A DNA stretch of 64,000 nt from CAZJFH01 sp964545205 (lineage in GTDB: Bacteria > Pseudomonadota > Alphaproteobacteria > Rhodospirillales > Magnetospirillaceae), in the NCBI GenBank assembly GCA_964545205.1, contig CAZJFH010000006.1:35312-99311 (forward strand). The letters are read 5' to 3'. The translations under genes were made by a program, and so were the position numbers. A model generated the notes under the pieces. The model saw nothing but the letters and a program-made list of their open reading frames with translations, did no database searches and was not told the origin of the DNA. Shown here one piece after another: positions 17,323-26,292 of the stretch (positions within the stretch are counted from its first letter, which is position 1; each line of letters opens with the position of its first letter).

Positions 17323-18951
17323 ATGAAGATTCTCGGCGTCTCAGCCCACCGCCCCGATTCGGCCGCCGCCGTCGTCGTCGACGGCCGCATCGTCGCCGCG
17401 GCGCAGGAAGAGCGCTTCAGCCGCCGCAAGAACGAGGACCGCTTTCCCCGCGCCGCGATCGCCGCCTGCCTCGAGCAGGCCGGGCTCGGCGCCGGCGATC
17501 TCGACGCGGTGGCCTTCGCCGATCCCGAACGCGCCGCCGCGCCGCCCTGGCCCGGCGACCTGCCGCCGCCACGCCTGGTCGACCGCCTGCACGCCCTGGC
17601 GGCGGCGGCGTTCCTGCCCTCGCCGTTCGCCGAGGCGGCGGTCGTCGTCCAGGACGAGTGCGGGTTCGGTCGTCAGACCGGACTGGCGGCGGGACGGGAC
17701 GGCACCGTGGCGCTGCGCCGCGAACTGCCGGCGCCGCACGGCATCGGCCCGCTCTATTCGGCCGCCACCCGCCTGGCCGGATTCCGGGTCGGCACCGGCG
17801 AATTCAAGCTGATGGGCCTGGCGCCCTTCGGCAGGCCGCGGTTCCGCGCCGCCATCGAGGCCGCCGCGCTGCGCTGGCAGGACGACGGCACGCTGCTGCT
17901 CGATGCGGCCGTGTTTCCCGACTCCGACCCCGAATCCGGCGCCGCGCGGCTCGCCGCCTTGCTCGGCATTCCGTTCGGCGACGGCGGCGGCCCGGCCGAG
18001 GCGCACATGGACCTCGCCGCCTCGGTCCAGGCGGTGGCGGACGAGGCGCTCTCGCGCCTGGCCGACGGCTGGATGGCCGCGACCGGCGCCCCGGCCCTGT
18101 GCCTCGGCGGCCGGTTCGCGCTGAACTGCGCCGCCAACGGCCGGCTGCTGGCGCGCCGGCCCGGGATCCGGCTGTGGGTGCAGCCCGCGGCCGGAACGGC
18201 CGGCGCCGCGTTGGGCGCCGCGCTCGCCGTGGCCGCGGCGGAGCACGCCTGGCCGATCGTGCCGGCGGATCGCATGGCCGGGGCGCGGCTGGGTCCCGCC
18301 TTCGCGCGGCAAGAGGTCGCGACCCGGCTGACCGCGCGCGGCGCCAGATTCGACATCGTCGAGCCGCCGGCGCTGATCGCGCGCGTCGCCGAGGCGCTGG
18401 CCGCCGGACTGGTGGTCGGCTGGATGCAGGGGCGGATGGAGTTCGGCCCGCGCGCCCTGGGCGGGCGCTCGATCCTCGCCGATCCGCGCGGCGCCGGCGT
18501 GCAGCGGCTGCTCAACGTGGCGGTGAAGCGGCGCGAGCCGTTCCGGCCGTTCGCGCCGGTCGTCCCCGCGGCCGAAGCCGGAAGCTGGTTCGGCTGCGAC
18601 CGGCCGTCGCCCTACATGACCCTGACCTTTCCGGTCCTGCCGGCGGCGCGGGAGCGGCTGCCGGCGATCACCCATGTCGACGGCTCGGCACGGCTGCAGA
18701 CCGTCGCGCCCGACGACGATCCGCGCCTGTCGGCGCTGCTGGCCGCCTTCGCCGAGCGAACCGGCTGCCCCGTGCTGGTCAACACCAGCTTCAACGTCCG
18801 TGGCGAGCCGCTCGTCAACACGCCGGAAGACGCGTTCCGCTGCTTCATGGGCAGCGACATCGACGTGCTGGCGATCGAGAACTGTCTGCTGCGCAAGGCC
18901 GACCAGGATCCGTCGCTGGCCGGCGACCACGCCGCCGGCTTCAGCGACTGA
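17323..18951 (+). CDS. NodU/CmcH-family carbamoyltransferase, atypical N-terminal site
   Basis: A 542-residue protein of the carbamoyltransferase family, which transfers carbamoyl groups to sugars or antibiotics through a Kae1-like domain. The C-terminal half is canonical: RMEFGPRALGGRSILADPR and NTSFNVRGEPLVNTPEDAF. The N-terminal half is not. Where NodU proteins typically have HDSAA this one has PDSAA (residues 11-15), and where they have the metal-binding HHxxHA it reads RLHALA (88-93) before AAAFLPSPF. It may be inactive or chemically altered. It begins 18 bases after the Sel1 gene. Confidence 0.82.
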   Translation: MKILGVSAHRPDSAAAVVVDGRIVAAAQEERFSRRKNEDRFPRAAIAACLEQAGLGAGDLDAVAFADPERAAAPPWPGDLPPPRLVDRLHALAAAAFLPSPFAEAAVVVQDECGFGRQTGLAAGRDGTVALRRELPAPHGIGPLYSAATRLAGFRVGTGEFKLMGLAPFGRPRFRAAIEAAALRWQDDGTLLLDAAVFPDSDPESGAARLAALLGIPFGDGGGPAEAHMDLAASVQAVADEALSRLADGWMAATGAPALCLGGRFALNCAANGRLLARRPGIRLWVQPAAGTAGAALGAALAVAAAEHAWPIVPADRMAGARLGPAFARQEVATRLTARGARFDIVEPPALIARVAEALAAGLVVGWMQGRMEFGPRALGGRSILADPRGAGVQRLLNVAVKRREPFRPFAPVVPAAEAGSWFGCDRPSPYMTLTFPVLPAARERLPAITHVDGSARLQTVAPDDDPRLSALLAAFAERTGCPVLVNTSFNVRGEPLVNTPEDAFRCFMGSDIDVLAIENCLLRKADQDPSLAGDHAAGFSD

Positions 18952-18955
18952 GCGC

Positions 18956-19150
18956 TCAGGACCCGACGGCGCCGAAGATGCGCCGGGACTCCGCGGCGAC
19001 GGCCAGCGGCGGCAGCTCGGCCTCGGCGAGGCCGGCGATCGCCTGCTCGACGCGCTCGGCCAGCATGTGGTTGCCCTCGGCGATCAGCTCGCCGCGCAGG
19101 GTCTCGAGCCGGCGGATGAGGGTTCCGATCTCGCTCAAGCCGCCGCCCAT
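18956..19150 (-). CDS. Small hypothetical protein, 64 residues
   Basis: Starts MGGGLSEIGTLIRRLETLRGEL and is mostly predicted helix, ending RRIFGAVGS. No family recognised. Its ATG at 19150 lies inside the 3' end of the zinc-ribbon gene (16-base overlap), which suggests translational coupling. It converges on the carbamoyltransferase gene with a 4-base gap. Codon use is like that of the neighbours. Confidence 0.55.
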   Translation of the reverse strand: MGGGLSEIGTLIRRLETLRGELIAEGNHMLAERVEQAIAGLAEAELPPLAVAAESRRIFGAVGS

Positions 19151-19320
19151 GCCGGCTCGGCGTGGCGGGACGCGCCCGCGCGCGGCGCGCGCGGCGCTTC
19201 GGCATCGTGGCGATGGACCCGGAAGCAGTCCTGACACCAGGCGTAGGTGTCCCGCCCGTCGGCGACGAGCTGGTGCTCGGTGACGCGCCCGCAGCACGGG
19301 CATTGCATCGATTGGCGCAT
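19135..19320 (-). CDS. Small zinc-ribbon protein, 61 residues
   Basis: Starts MRQSMQCPCCGRVTEHQLV and continues with YAWCQDCFRVHRH, so two cysteine pairs (CPCC and CQDC) about 20 residues apart can bind one zinc. The rest is basic and alanine/proline rich. This looks like a small zinc ribbon of unknown function; it is upstream of and overlaps the 64-residue gene. I see no clear minus-strand promoter in the gap 19321-19513. Confidence 0.6.
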   Translation of the reverse strand: MRQSMQCPCCGRVTEHQLVADGRDTYAWCQDCFRVHRHDAEAPRAPRAGASRHAEPAWAAA

Positions 19321-19457
19321 CGGATCGACCGCTCCGCTTCGAGATGCTCCGACCCTAACCGCTTGGGTGACGAGTCAAAACTATCCGCTGGTATAAGACC
19401 TTCGGCGCCAAGGTATTATCCGTCGGCGCGCAGCCGCCCCGCCGCGGCGGCTTCGGA

Positions 19458-19486
19458 TTGAGTTTCGCCCGCCCGCCGTCTATAAC
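19458..19486 (+). promoter_or_regulatory. Sigma-70-type promoter for the 19514 gene
   Basis: TTGAGT (19458-19463) and TATAAC (19481-19486) are spaced by exactly 17 bases, with four and five matches to the consensus hexamers. Transcription would start near 19493, about 20 bases before the GTG at 19514. It stands out in otherwise GC-rich DNA. Confidence 0.6.
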
Positions 19487-19513
19487 CTCGGTCGGTGCCA
19501 CAGGGGACTGCCC

Positions 19514-21430
19514 GTGAAGTTCAACTTCCCTCTGCCCGGGCGGGTGCGCGTCGTCCTCGCTCATGATCTGATCATGGCCGCGGCCTCGTTCGCGCTGGCG
19601 CTGTACATCCGGCTGGAGGACCAGCTGTGGAGCTTCATCCGTCCGGGCGAGCTGGCGCTCTCGGCCGGGGTGTTCACCGCGGTCGCCGCGGTGGTGTTCT
19701 GGTTCCACGGCATGTATCGCAGCGTCTGGCGCTACGCCTCGCTGCCCGACCTGGTCGCCATCGTCCGCGCGGTGACGCTGACGCTGCTGATCTTCCTGCC
19801 GATCATGTTCATGATCACCCGGCTGGAGTCGCTGCCGCGCTCGTTCCTGGTGATCAACTGGTTCGTGCTGATCTTCCTGCTCGGCGCGCCGCGCCTCTGC
19901 TACCGGCTGTTCAAGGACGGCCGCGTCCAGCTCCGCCCGCGCGAGGACCGCCGCATCCCGGTGCTGCTGGCCGGCGCCGGCGACGGCGCCGACCTGTTCA
20001 TCCGGGCGATGCAGGCGCCGAGGGCCAGCTATCGGCCGGTCGGCATCCTGTCGGCCTCGATGGGCCGGGTCGGCCGCGAGATCAACGGCGTGCGCGTGCT
20101 CGGGCCGGTCGAGGCGCTGACCGAGGCGGTCGAGCGGCTGGAGCGCCGGGGACGGCGACCGCACAAGATCGTCCTGGTCCCCGACGCGGTGCCGCGCGAG
20201 GCGGCGGCCAGGCTGATCGAGGACGCCGACCGCCTGGGCATCCCGGTCTCGCGCCTGCCCGACGCCAACGCCCTGCGCCAGGGCGCCTCGGACGAGATCG
20301 AGCTGCGCCCGATCGAGATCGAGGACCTGCTCGGCCGGCCGCAGACCGCGCTGGACCGCGAGGGGATGGCGGCGCTGGTCAGCGGCCGCCGCGTCGTGGT
20401 CACCGGCGCCGGCGGCTCGATCGGCTCTGAGCTGGTGCGCCAGATCGCCCGCCTGGAGCCGAGCGAGCTGCTGCTGATCGACAGCAGCGAATTCGCGCTC
20501 TACACGATCGACATGGAGATCGCCGGCACCCATCCCGACCTGCCGCGCCGGACGCTGCTGGCCGACGTGCGCGACCGGCCGCGGATCGAGCGCCTGTTCG
20601 ACGCGGCGCGGCCGCAGCTCGTGTTCCACGCCGCGGCGCTCAAGCATGTGCCGATGGTCGAGAGCAACCCGCGCGAAGGCGTGCTGACCAACGCCGTCGG
20701 CACCCGCATCGTCGCCGACGCGGCGCGGCGGGCCGGCGCCGAGGTGATGGTGATGGTCTCGACCGACAAGGCGGTCAACCCGACCAGCCTGATGGGCGCC
20801 ACCAAGCGCGTCGCCGAGCAGTACTGCCAGGCGCTCGACCTCGACCCGGCCGGCGGCACCAAGTTCATCACCGTGCGGTTCGGCAACGTGCTCGGCTCGA
20901 CGGGATCGGTGGTGCCGCTGTTCCGGCGCCAGCTCAAGGCCGGCGGGCCGCTGACCGTCACCCATCCCGACATGATCCGCTACTTCATGACGATCCGCGA
21001 GGCGGTCGAGCTGGTGCTGCAGGCCTCGGCCTTCGGCGCCGCCAGCACGGCCTGGCGCGGCCGCATCTTCGTGCTCGACATGGGCCAGCCGGTCAAGATC
21101 GTCGACCTGGCGCGCCAGATGATCCGGCTGGCCGGGCTGCAGCCCGACAAGGACGTCGAGATCGTCTTCACCGGCATCCGGCCGGGCGAGAAGCTGTTCG
21201 AGGAGATCTTCCACGGCGCGGAAGCGCCGGTCGCCACCGACTGCAAGGGCGTGCTGGTCGCCGAGACCCGGATGCCCGACCGCGAGGCGCTGGTCGCGCT
21301 GCTCGACCGCATCGAGGAGCTGGGCCGCGGCGGCGGCGACGACGACGCCATCGTGGCGAGCGTGCGCAGCCTGGTGCCGGAATACCAGCCCTCGACCCCG
21401 GATGCCGCCGCCGCGGTCAAGGCGTCCTGA
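19514..21430 (+). CDS. WbpM/PglF-type UDP-HexNAc 4,6-dehydratase, membrane-anchored
   Basis: A 638-residue protein with a GTG start. Residues about 15-130 hold four membrane segments, then a CoA-binding-like region (VLLAGAGDGADLFI), then an SDR domain from about 295 (VVVTGAGGSIGSELVRQI). The active site reads STDKAVNPTSLMGATK: Met stands where most SDR enzymes have Tyr, the Ser-Met-Lys triad known from WbpM. It should turn UDP-GlcNAc into the 4-keto-6-deoxy sugar, the precursor of QuiNAc, FucNAc or bacillosamine. The reductase gene follows 5 bases later. Confidence 0.9.
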   Translation: MKFNFPLPGRVRVVLAHDLIMAAASFALALYIRLEDQLWSFIRPGELALSAGVFTAVAAVVFWFHGMYRSVWRYASLPDLVAIVRAVTLTLLIFLPIMFMITRLESLPRSFLVINWFVLIFLLGAPRLCYRLFKDGRVQLRPREDRRIPVLLAGAGDGADLFIRAMQAPRASYRPVGILSASMGRVGREINGVRVLGPVEALTEAVERLERRGRRPHKIVLVPDAVPREAAARLIEDADRLGIPVSRLPDANALRQGASDEIELRPIEIEDLLGRPQTALDREGMAALVSGRRVVVTGAGGSIGSELVRQIARLEPSELLLIDSSEFALYTIDMEIAGTHPDLPRRTLLADVRDRPRIERLFDAARPQLVFHAAALKHVPMVESNPREGVLTNAVGTRIVADAARRAGAEVMVMVSTDKAVNPTSLMGATKRVAEQYCQALDLDPAGGTKFITVRFGNVLGSTGSVVPLFRRQLKAGGPLTVTHPDMIRYFMTIREAVELVLQASAFGAASTAWRGRIFVLDMGQPVKIVDLARQMIRLAGLQPDKDVEIVFTGIRPGEKLFEEIFHGAEAPVATDCKGVLVAETRMPDREALVALLDRIEELGRGGGDDDAIVASVRSLVPEYQPSTPDAAAAVKAS

Positions 21431-21435
21431 GGCGC

Positions 21436-22392
21436 ATGGCCGCCGTCCTGGTCACCGGCGCCAGCGGCTTCGTCGGCCGCCACCTCTGCCGCAGCCTGCT
21501 CGAGGACGGCCACGAGGTGCGCGCCGCCGTGCGCGACCCGGCATCGGCGCCGCCGGGCGTCGCCGTGGTCGCGGTCGGCGAGATCGGCGCCGGCACCGAC
21601 TGGGCCGCGGCGGTCGACGGCGTCGAGACGGTCGTGCATCTGGCGGCCCGGGTCCACGTGACGAGCGACGCCGCCGCCGACCCGCTGGCCGAATTCCGCC
21701 GCGTCAACGTCGCCGGCACCGAGGTCCTGGCCCGCGCCGCCGCCGCCGCCGGGGTGCGGCGGCTGGTGCTGCTGAGCTCGATCAAGGTCAACGGCGAGGC
21801 CACGACGACGACGCCGTTCCGCGAGGACGACCCGCCGGCGCCCCAGGATCCCTACGGCGTCTCGAAGCTCGAGGCCGAGCGGCGGCTGCGCGCCGTGGCC
21901 GGCGAAACCGGCCTGGAGGCGACGATCGTGCGGCCGCCGCTGGTCTACGGTCCCGGCGTGAAGGCCAACTTCCTGCGCCTGCTGCGGCTGGTCGACCGCG
22001 GGCTGCCCTTGCCGCTCGCCGCGATCGACAACCGCCGCAGCCTGGTCGGCGTGCGCAACCTGTGCGACCTGATCGGGCGTTGCGCCGTCGACCCGCGTGC
22101 CGCCGGCGAGGTCTTCCTGGCCGGCGACGGCGCGGACGTCTCGACGCCGGACCTGATCCGCCGCATCGCCGCGGCGCTGGGCCGGCCGGCGCGCCTGTTC
22201 GCGGTGCCGCCGGCGCTGCTGGTCGGCCTGGGCCGCCTGACCGGGCGCGGCGCGGCGGTCGAGCGCCTGCGCGGCTCGCTGCAGGTCGACATCGCCAAGG
22301 CGCGCCGCGTGCTCGACTGGACGCCGCCGGTGACGCTCGACGACGAGCTGGCGGCGACGGCGGCGGCGTATCGGGGCGCCCTCGGCACCTGA
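21436..22392 (+). CDS. SDR-family UDP-sugar 4-reductase/epimerase
   Basis: A 318-residue short-chain dehydrogenase: VTGASGFVGRHLCRSL at the start binds NAD(P), SSIKVNGEATTTT and DPYGVSKLEAERRL carry the catalytic Ser, Tyr and Lys. It resembles the reductases (WbpV or WreQ type) that reduce the 4-keto product of WbpM-like enzymes to UDP-QuiNAc or UDP-FucNAc. The gene pair fits this pathway. Exact stereochemistry cannot be read from the sequence. Confidence 0.82.
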   Translation: MAAVLVTGASGFVGRHLCRSLLEDGHEVRAAVRDPASAPPGVAVVAVGEIGAGTDWAAAVDGVETVVHLAARVHVTSDAAADPLAEFRRVNVAGTEVLARAAAAAGVRRLVLLSSIKVNGEATTTTPFREDDPPAPQDPYGVSKLEAERRLRAVAGETGLEATIVRPPLVYGPGVKANFLRLLRLVDRGLPLPLAAIDNRRSLVGVRNLCDLIGRCAVDPRAAGEVFLAGDGADVSTPDLIRRIAAALGRPARLFAVPPALLVGLGRLTGRGAAVERLRGSLQVDIAKARRVLDWTPPVTLDDELAATAAAYRGALGT

Positions 22393-22394
22393 TC

Positions 22395-22413
22395 GGGTAG
22401 GACTTACCCCTTT
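22395..22413 (+). terminator. Weak terminator after the reductase gene
   Basis: GGGTA (22395-22399) pairs with TACCC (22405-22409) around a 5-base loop, followed by C and TTT. The stem is short, so termination would be partial at best. It separates the sugar genes from the secretion genes. Confidence 0.3.
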
Positions 22414-22548
22414 CGCCGAATCCACCGCGCGGAAGTCGCGCCCGGTTCGTCGAGGGTGCCGGGCCGGCCTATGTCGTGCTCTTGATTGCGCAACTCCTTG
22501 GCCTCGCCACATTCTTCGGGCGTCCCGTTTCCATGATCGCCCCGGGGA

Positions 22549-24693
22549 ATGTCAGAACCGAATCCGAACCACACAGCCCTGGACTGCCTGGTCGTCGTCG
22601 GGCGGCATCACGGACTCGACCTCTCTCCGGAACGGCTGCGCCACGATCACGCGCTGGCCGGCGCCCCTTCGATCGCCGAACTGGTCAAGATCGCCCGCGA
22701 GTCCGGCTTCAAGGCCAAGGCCGCCAAGCTCGACTGGAAGGATCTCGGCGCCGTCGGCGCGGCCTTTCCGCTGCTGGCGCCCCTCGACAACGGCAACTGG
22801 GTGGCCTTGGCCGGCTACCGGCCGCAGACCGAGGACGTGGCGCTGTTCGATCCGCTGGCCGAGGGCTCGCCCGGCCTGATCTTCGTCGACCGCGAGTCGT
22901 TCGCCGCCCGCTGGACCGGCGACGTGGTGTTCCTCAAGCGCAGCTACGCGCTCGGCGATCCCGACCAGCCGTTCGGGCTGCGCTGGTTCTGGCCCGAGAT
23001 CGCGCGCCAGAAGAAGCTGTTCGCCGACATCGCCGTCGCGGCGCTGGCGCTGCATCTGCTGTCGCTGGCGCTGCCGATCTTCATCCAGCTCGTCATCGAC
23101 AAGGTGTTGCTGCACCAGAGCCAGACGACGCTGCAGGTGCTGACCATCGGCATCTGCGCCGCCCTGCTGTTCGACGCCGGCTTCAACTTCCTGCGCCGCT
23201 ACCTGCTGCTCTACGCCTCGAACCGCATCGACATCCGGGTGGCGACGCGGACCTTCGCGCATCTGCTGGCGCTGCCCATCGGCTTTTTCGAGCGCGCCTC
23301 GGCCGGCGTCCTGGTCAAGCACATGCAGCAGGCCGAGAAAATCCGCCAGTTCCTCACCGGGCGGCTGTTCCTGACGCTGCTGGACGCCACCGCCCTGGTG
23401 GTGATGGTTCCGGCGCTGCTGATGTACAGCGGCACGCTGACGCTGGTGGTGCTGGGCTTCACGGCGGTGATCGCGGCGATCATCGGAGCGCTGATGAAGC
23501 CGTTCCAGACCCGGCTGCAGGCGCTGTACCAGGCGGAGGGCCAGCGCCAGGCGCTGCTGGTCGAGTCGATCCACGGCATGCCGACCATCAAGTCGCTGGC
23601 CCTGGAGCCGCGCCAGCGCCAGGAATGGGACCGCCGCGCCGCCAACGCGATCGAGACCAACTTCCGCGTCGGCAAGATCTCGGCGACGGCGCAGGCGCTG
23701 ACCGTGCTGCTGGAGAAGCTGATGCTGGTGGCGGTGATCGCCGTCGGCGCCAGCCTGGTGTTCGACAACGCCATCACCATGGGCGCGCTGATCGCCTTCC
23801 AGATGATCGCCAGCCGCGTCTCGGGGCCGCTGGTCCAGCTCGTGTCGCTGGTCCACGAGTTCCAGGAGGCGGCGCTGTCGGTCCGCATGCTGGGCCACGT
23901 GATGAACCAGCGGCCGGAGCGTGGCGACGGCGCCCGCGGCATCCGGCCGCCGCTTGCCGGGCACGTCGCCCTGCAGGGCGTGACCTTCCGCTATCCCGGC
24001 CAGTCGGCGCCGGCGCTGGACCACGTCTCGGTCGACATCCCGGACGGCACGATCTTCGGCATCGTCGGCCGCAGCGGTTCGGGCAAGACGACGGTGACGC
24101 GCCTGGTCCAGGGGCTGTATCCGGTCCAGGAAGGCATGGTGCGCATCGACGGCCACGACGTGCGCGAGATCGACCTCGTGCACCTGCGCTCGAGCATCGG
24201 CGTCGTGCTGCAGGAGAACTTCATGTTCCGCGGCACCGTGCGCGAGAACATCGCCGCGGCCCGCCCCGACAGCACGCTGGAGGAGGTGATCGAGGCGGCG
24301 CGCATGGCCGGGGCCGACGAGTTCGTCGAGCGCCTGCCCCAGGGCTACGACACCGAGCTGGAAGAGAACGCGACCAACCTGTCGGGCGGCCAGAAGCAGC
24401 GCCTGGCCATCGCCCGCGCCCTGCTGGCGCGGCCGCGCATCCTGATCTTCGACGAGGCGACCAGCGCCCTCGACCCCGAGAGCGAGGCGATCGTGCGCCG
24501 CAACCTGCACCGCATCGCCGCCGGCCGCACGCTGATCATCGTCACCCACCGGCTGTCGTCGCTGGTCGACGCCGACCGCATCCTGGTGCTCGGCACCGGC
24601 CGGGTCGAGGCCGTCGGCCCGCATCGCGAGCTGCTGGAGACCTCGCCGACCTACAAGCTGCTGTGGGACCAGCAGACGGGATACGCGGCATGA
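22549..24693 (+). CDS. Type I secretion ABC transporter, HlyB-like
   Basis: A 714-residue protein in three parts. Residues 1-140 resemble the C39-like domain of HlyB, without the catalytic cysteine segment of true peptidases, so it likely binds substrate only. Residues about 160-440 are the six-helix exporter membrane domain. Residues 480-714 are the ATPase, with Walker A GRSGSGKT, signature LSGGQKQRLAIARALL and Walker B ILIFDEATSALD. With the adaptor gene that overlaps it (ATGA) it should export an RTX protein, most likely the product at 26293. Confidence 0.93.
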   Translation: MSEPNPNHTALDCLVVVGRHHGLDLSPERLRHDHALAGAPSIAELVKIARESGFKAKAAKLDWKDLGAVGAAFPLLAPLDNGNWVALAGYRPQTEDVALFDPLAEGSPGLIFVDRESFAARWTGDVVFLKRSYALGDPDQPFGLRWFWPEIARQKKLFADIAVAALALHLLSLALPIFIQLVIDKVLLHQSQTTLQVLTIGICAALLFDAGFNFLRRYLLLYASNRIDIRVATRTFAHLLALPIGFFERASAGVLVKHMQQAEKIRQFLTGRLFLTLLDATALVVMVPALLMYSGTLTLVVLGFTAVIAAIIGALMKPFQTRLQALYQAEGQRQALLVESIHGMPTIKSLALEPRQRQEWDRRAANAIETNFRVGKISATAQALTVLLEKLMLVAVIAVGASLVFDNAITMGALIAFQMIASRVSGPLVQLVSLVHEFQEAALSVRMLGHVMNQRPERGDGARGIRPPLAGHVALQGVTFRYPGQSAPALDHVSVDIPDGTIFGIVGRSGSGKTTVTRLVQGLYPVQEGMVRIDGHDVREIDLVHLRSSIGVVLQENFMFRGTVRENIAAARPDSTLEEVIEAARMAGADEFVERLPQGYDTELEENATNLSGGQKQRLAIARALLARPRILIFDEATSALDPESEAIVRRNLHRIAAGRTLIIVTHRLSSLVDADRILVLGTGRVEAVGPHRELLETSPTYKLLWDQQTGYAA

Positions 24694-26069
24694 ACGTCCA
24701 CGCGCCGCGCCCGAAACGGCTGCCGCCGATCGCCGACGGGCCGCCGCGCCCGCCGGCCAAGCCGCCGCGCGACGTGCTGGACTTCCTGCCCGACGCCCAG
24801 CGGATCGAGAAGGAGCCGTTTCCCGCCGCCTGGCGCCTGGTGCTGTTCCTGCTGGTCGCGCTGATGATCGGCGCCGGCACCTGGGCGGCGCTGTCGCGGA
24901 CCGACATCGTCGTCGTCGGCCGCGGCAAGGTCGTCACCACCGCGCGCACCGTGGTGGTGCAGCCGCTGGAGACGGCGATCATCCGCACGCTGGAGGTCGG
25001 GGTCGGCGACACGGTGCGGAAGGGCCAGGTCCTCGCCAGCCTCGATCCCACCTTCGCCGCCGCCGACGTCTCGCAGCTCGAACAGCGCGCGCTCAGCCTG
25101 ACCGCGCAGATCGAGCGGCTGCAGGCCGAGATCGACGAGCGCGACTTCGCGCCTCGATCGCAGGCGCCGGAACACTCGCTGCAGGCCGCCATCTTCGCCA
25201 AGCGGCGCGCCGAGTTCGACGCCAAGACGCGCGCGATGGCCGAACAGGCGGCCCAGATCGCGGCGATGCTGCAGACCAAGAAGAGCGACGTCGAACTGCT
25301 GGGGCGCTGGCGCGACACCCTGCTCGAGATCGAGGACATGCGGGCGTCGCTGAACGAGAGCAATCACGGCTCGAAGCTCAACCTGCTCGCCGCCCGCAAC
25401 GACCGGCTGGAGGTCGAACGCCAGATGAACCTGGCCCGGCTGCAGGTCGCCGAACTGGAGCACGAGCGCGCGCGCATCCTCGCCGACCGCCGGGCCTTCG
25501 CCGAGGAATGGCGCGGCAAGGCCATGCAGGAGCTGGTGGCGGTCCGGCGCGAGCGCGACGCCATCGCCGAACAGCTCCGCAAGGCCGAGCGCCGCAGCCA
25601 GATGGTGACGCTGACCGCGCCGGTCGACGCGGTGGTGCTGGAGACCGCCGAGCGCTCGGTCGGTTCGGTGATCCGCGAGGCCGAGCCGCTGTTCACCCTG
25701 GTGCCGCTGGACGTGCCGCTGGAGCTCGAACTGATGATCCCGGCCAGCGAGATCGGCTATGTCCGGGCCGGGCAGACGGTGCGGGTCAAGCTCGACGCGC
25801 TGCCGTTCCAGAAGCACGGCACCCTGCGCGGACGCCTGCGCCATATCAGCGCCGACGCCTTCACCAGCGACAAGCCCGAGCGTCCCGGCGCCTTCTACAA
25901 GGGACAGGTCGAGATCGTCGGGCGCGAGCTGCGCGACGTCGCCGGGGATTTCCGGCTGATCCCGGGCATGACGGTCAGCGGCGAGATCAAGGTCGGCGAG
26001 CGCACGATCGCGTCCTATTTCCTCTATCCGCTGACCCGGGCCGTCGACGAAAGTCTGCGCGAGCCCTGA
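24690..26069 (+). CDS. Type I secretion membrane fusion protein, HlyD-like
   Basis: A 459-residue adaptor. One membrane segment (residues about 48-68, VLFLLVALMIGAGTWAAL) follows a proline-rich cytoplasmic N-terminus; then VVVQPLETAIIRTLEVGVGD (lipoyl half), a long coiled coil (about 125-300) and a barrel domain with the conserved end RTIASYFLYPLTRAVDESLREP. It links the ABC protein to an outer-membrane channel. No TolC-like gene is in the window, so the channel must be encoded elsewhere. Confidence 0.93.
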   Translation: MNVHAPRPKRLPPIADGPPRPPAKPPRDVLDFLPDAQRIEKEPFPAAWRLVLFLLVALMIGAGTWAALSRTDIVVVGRGKVVTTARTVVVQPLETAIIRTLEVGVGDTVRKGQVLASLDPTFAAADVSQLEQRALSLTAQIERLQAEIDERDFAPRSQAPEHSLQAAIFAKRRAEFDAKTRAMAEQAAQIAAMLQTKKSDVELLGRWRDTLLEIEDMRASLNESNHGSKLNLLAARNDRLEVERQMNLARLQVAELEHERARILADRRAFAEEWRGKAMQELVAVRRERDAIAEQLRKAERRSQMVTLTAPVDAVVLETAERSVGSVIREAEPLFTLVPLDVPLELELMIPASEIGYVRAGQTVRVKLDALPFQKHGTLRGRLRHISADAFTSDKPERPGAFYKGQVEIVGRELRDVAGDFRLIPGMTVSGEIKVGERTIASYFLYPLTRAVDESLREP

Positions 26070-26104
26070 CCGCCGCACAGTCGGAATATGCCTAAAGTCA
26101 ATTC

Positions 26105-26130
26105 AAGTATATGCTGCAGCGCATATGCTT
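26105..26130. promoter_or_regulatory. AT-rich dyad upstream of the RTX gene
   Basis: AAGTATATGC (26105-26114) and GCATATGCTT (26121-26130) are complementary except for one G-T position, around TGCAGC. It stands in the AT-richest gap of the left half. It could be an operator for a dimeric regulator or a hairpin ending the hlyBD transcript; no T run follows, which favours an operator. Confidence 0.4.
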
Positions 26131-26159
26131 TCGTTGCGGCCGCCCCAGGTTCATGTAAA

Positions 26160-26197
26160 AAACAATGCCGCACCCCAACGGTGCTAATTCATTGTTT
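26160..26197. promoter_or_regulatory. Interrupted inverted repeat in the RTX gene leader
   Basis: AAACAATG (26160-26167) pairs with CATTGTTT (26190-26197), and inside it GCAC (26170-26173) pairs with GTGC (26181-26184). The arms match perfectly. It may be a leader RNA structure or a second regulator site, about 95 bases before the RTX start. Confidence 0.35.
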
Positions 26198-26292
26198 CAT
26201 CGCTCCACCCCCAACCCTCAATTGCCCACCTGCACGGCGCTGCCTTAGTTTTTGCGAGACCGATCCTTCACGCTGCAAGACGGATTCTCGCC

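Noticed and set aside
22549..22970. Active C39 peptidase domain in the secretion ABC protein
   Set aside because: The catalytic Cys context of C39 peptidases is not present; the region looks like the inactive HlyB-type domain.
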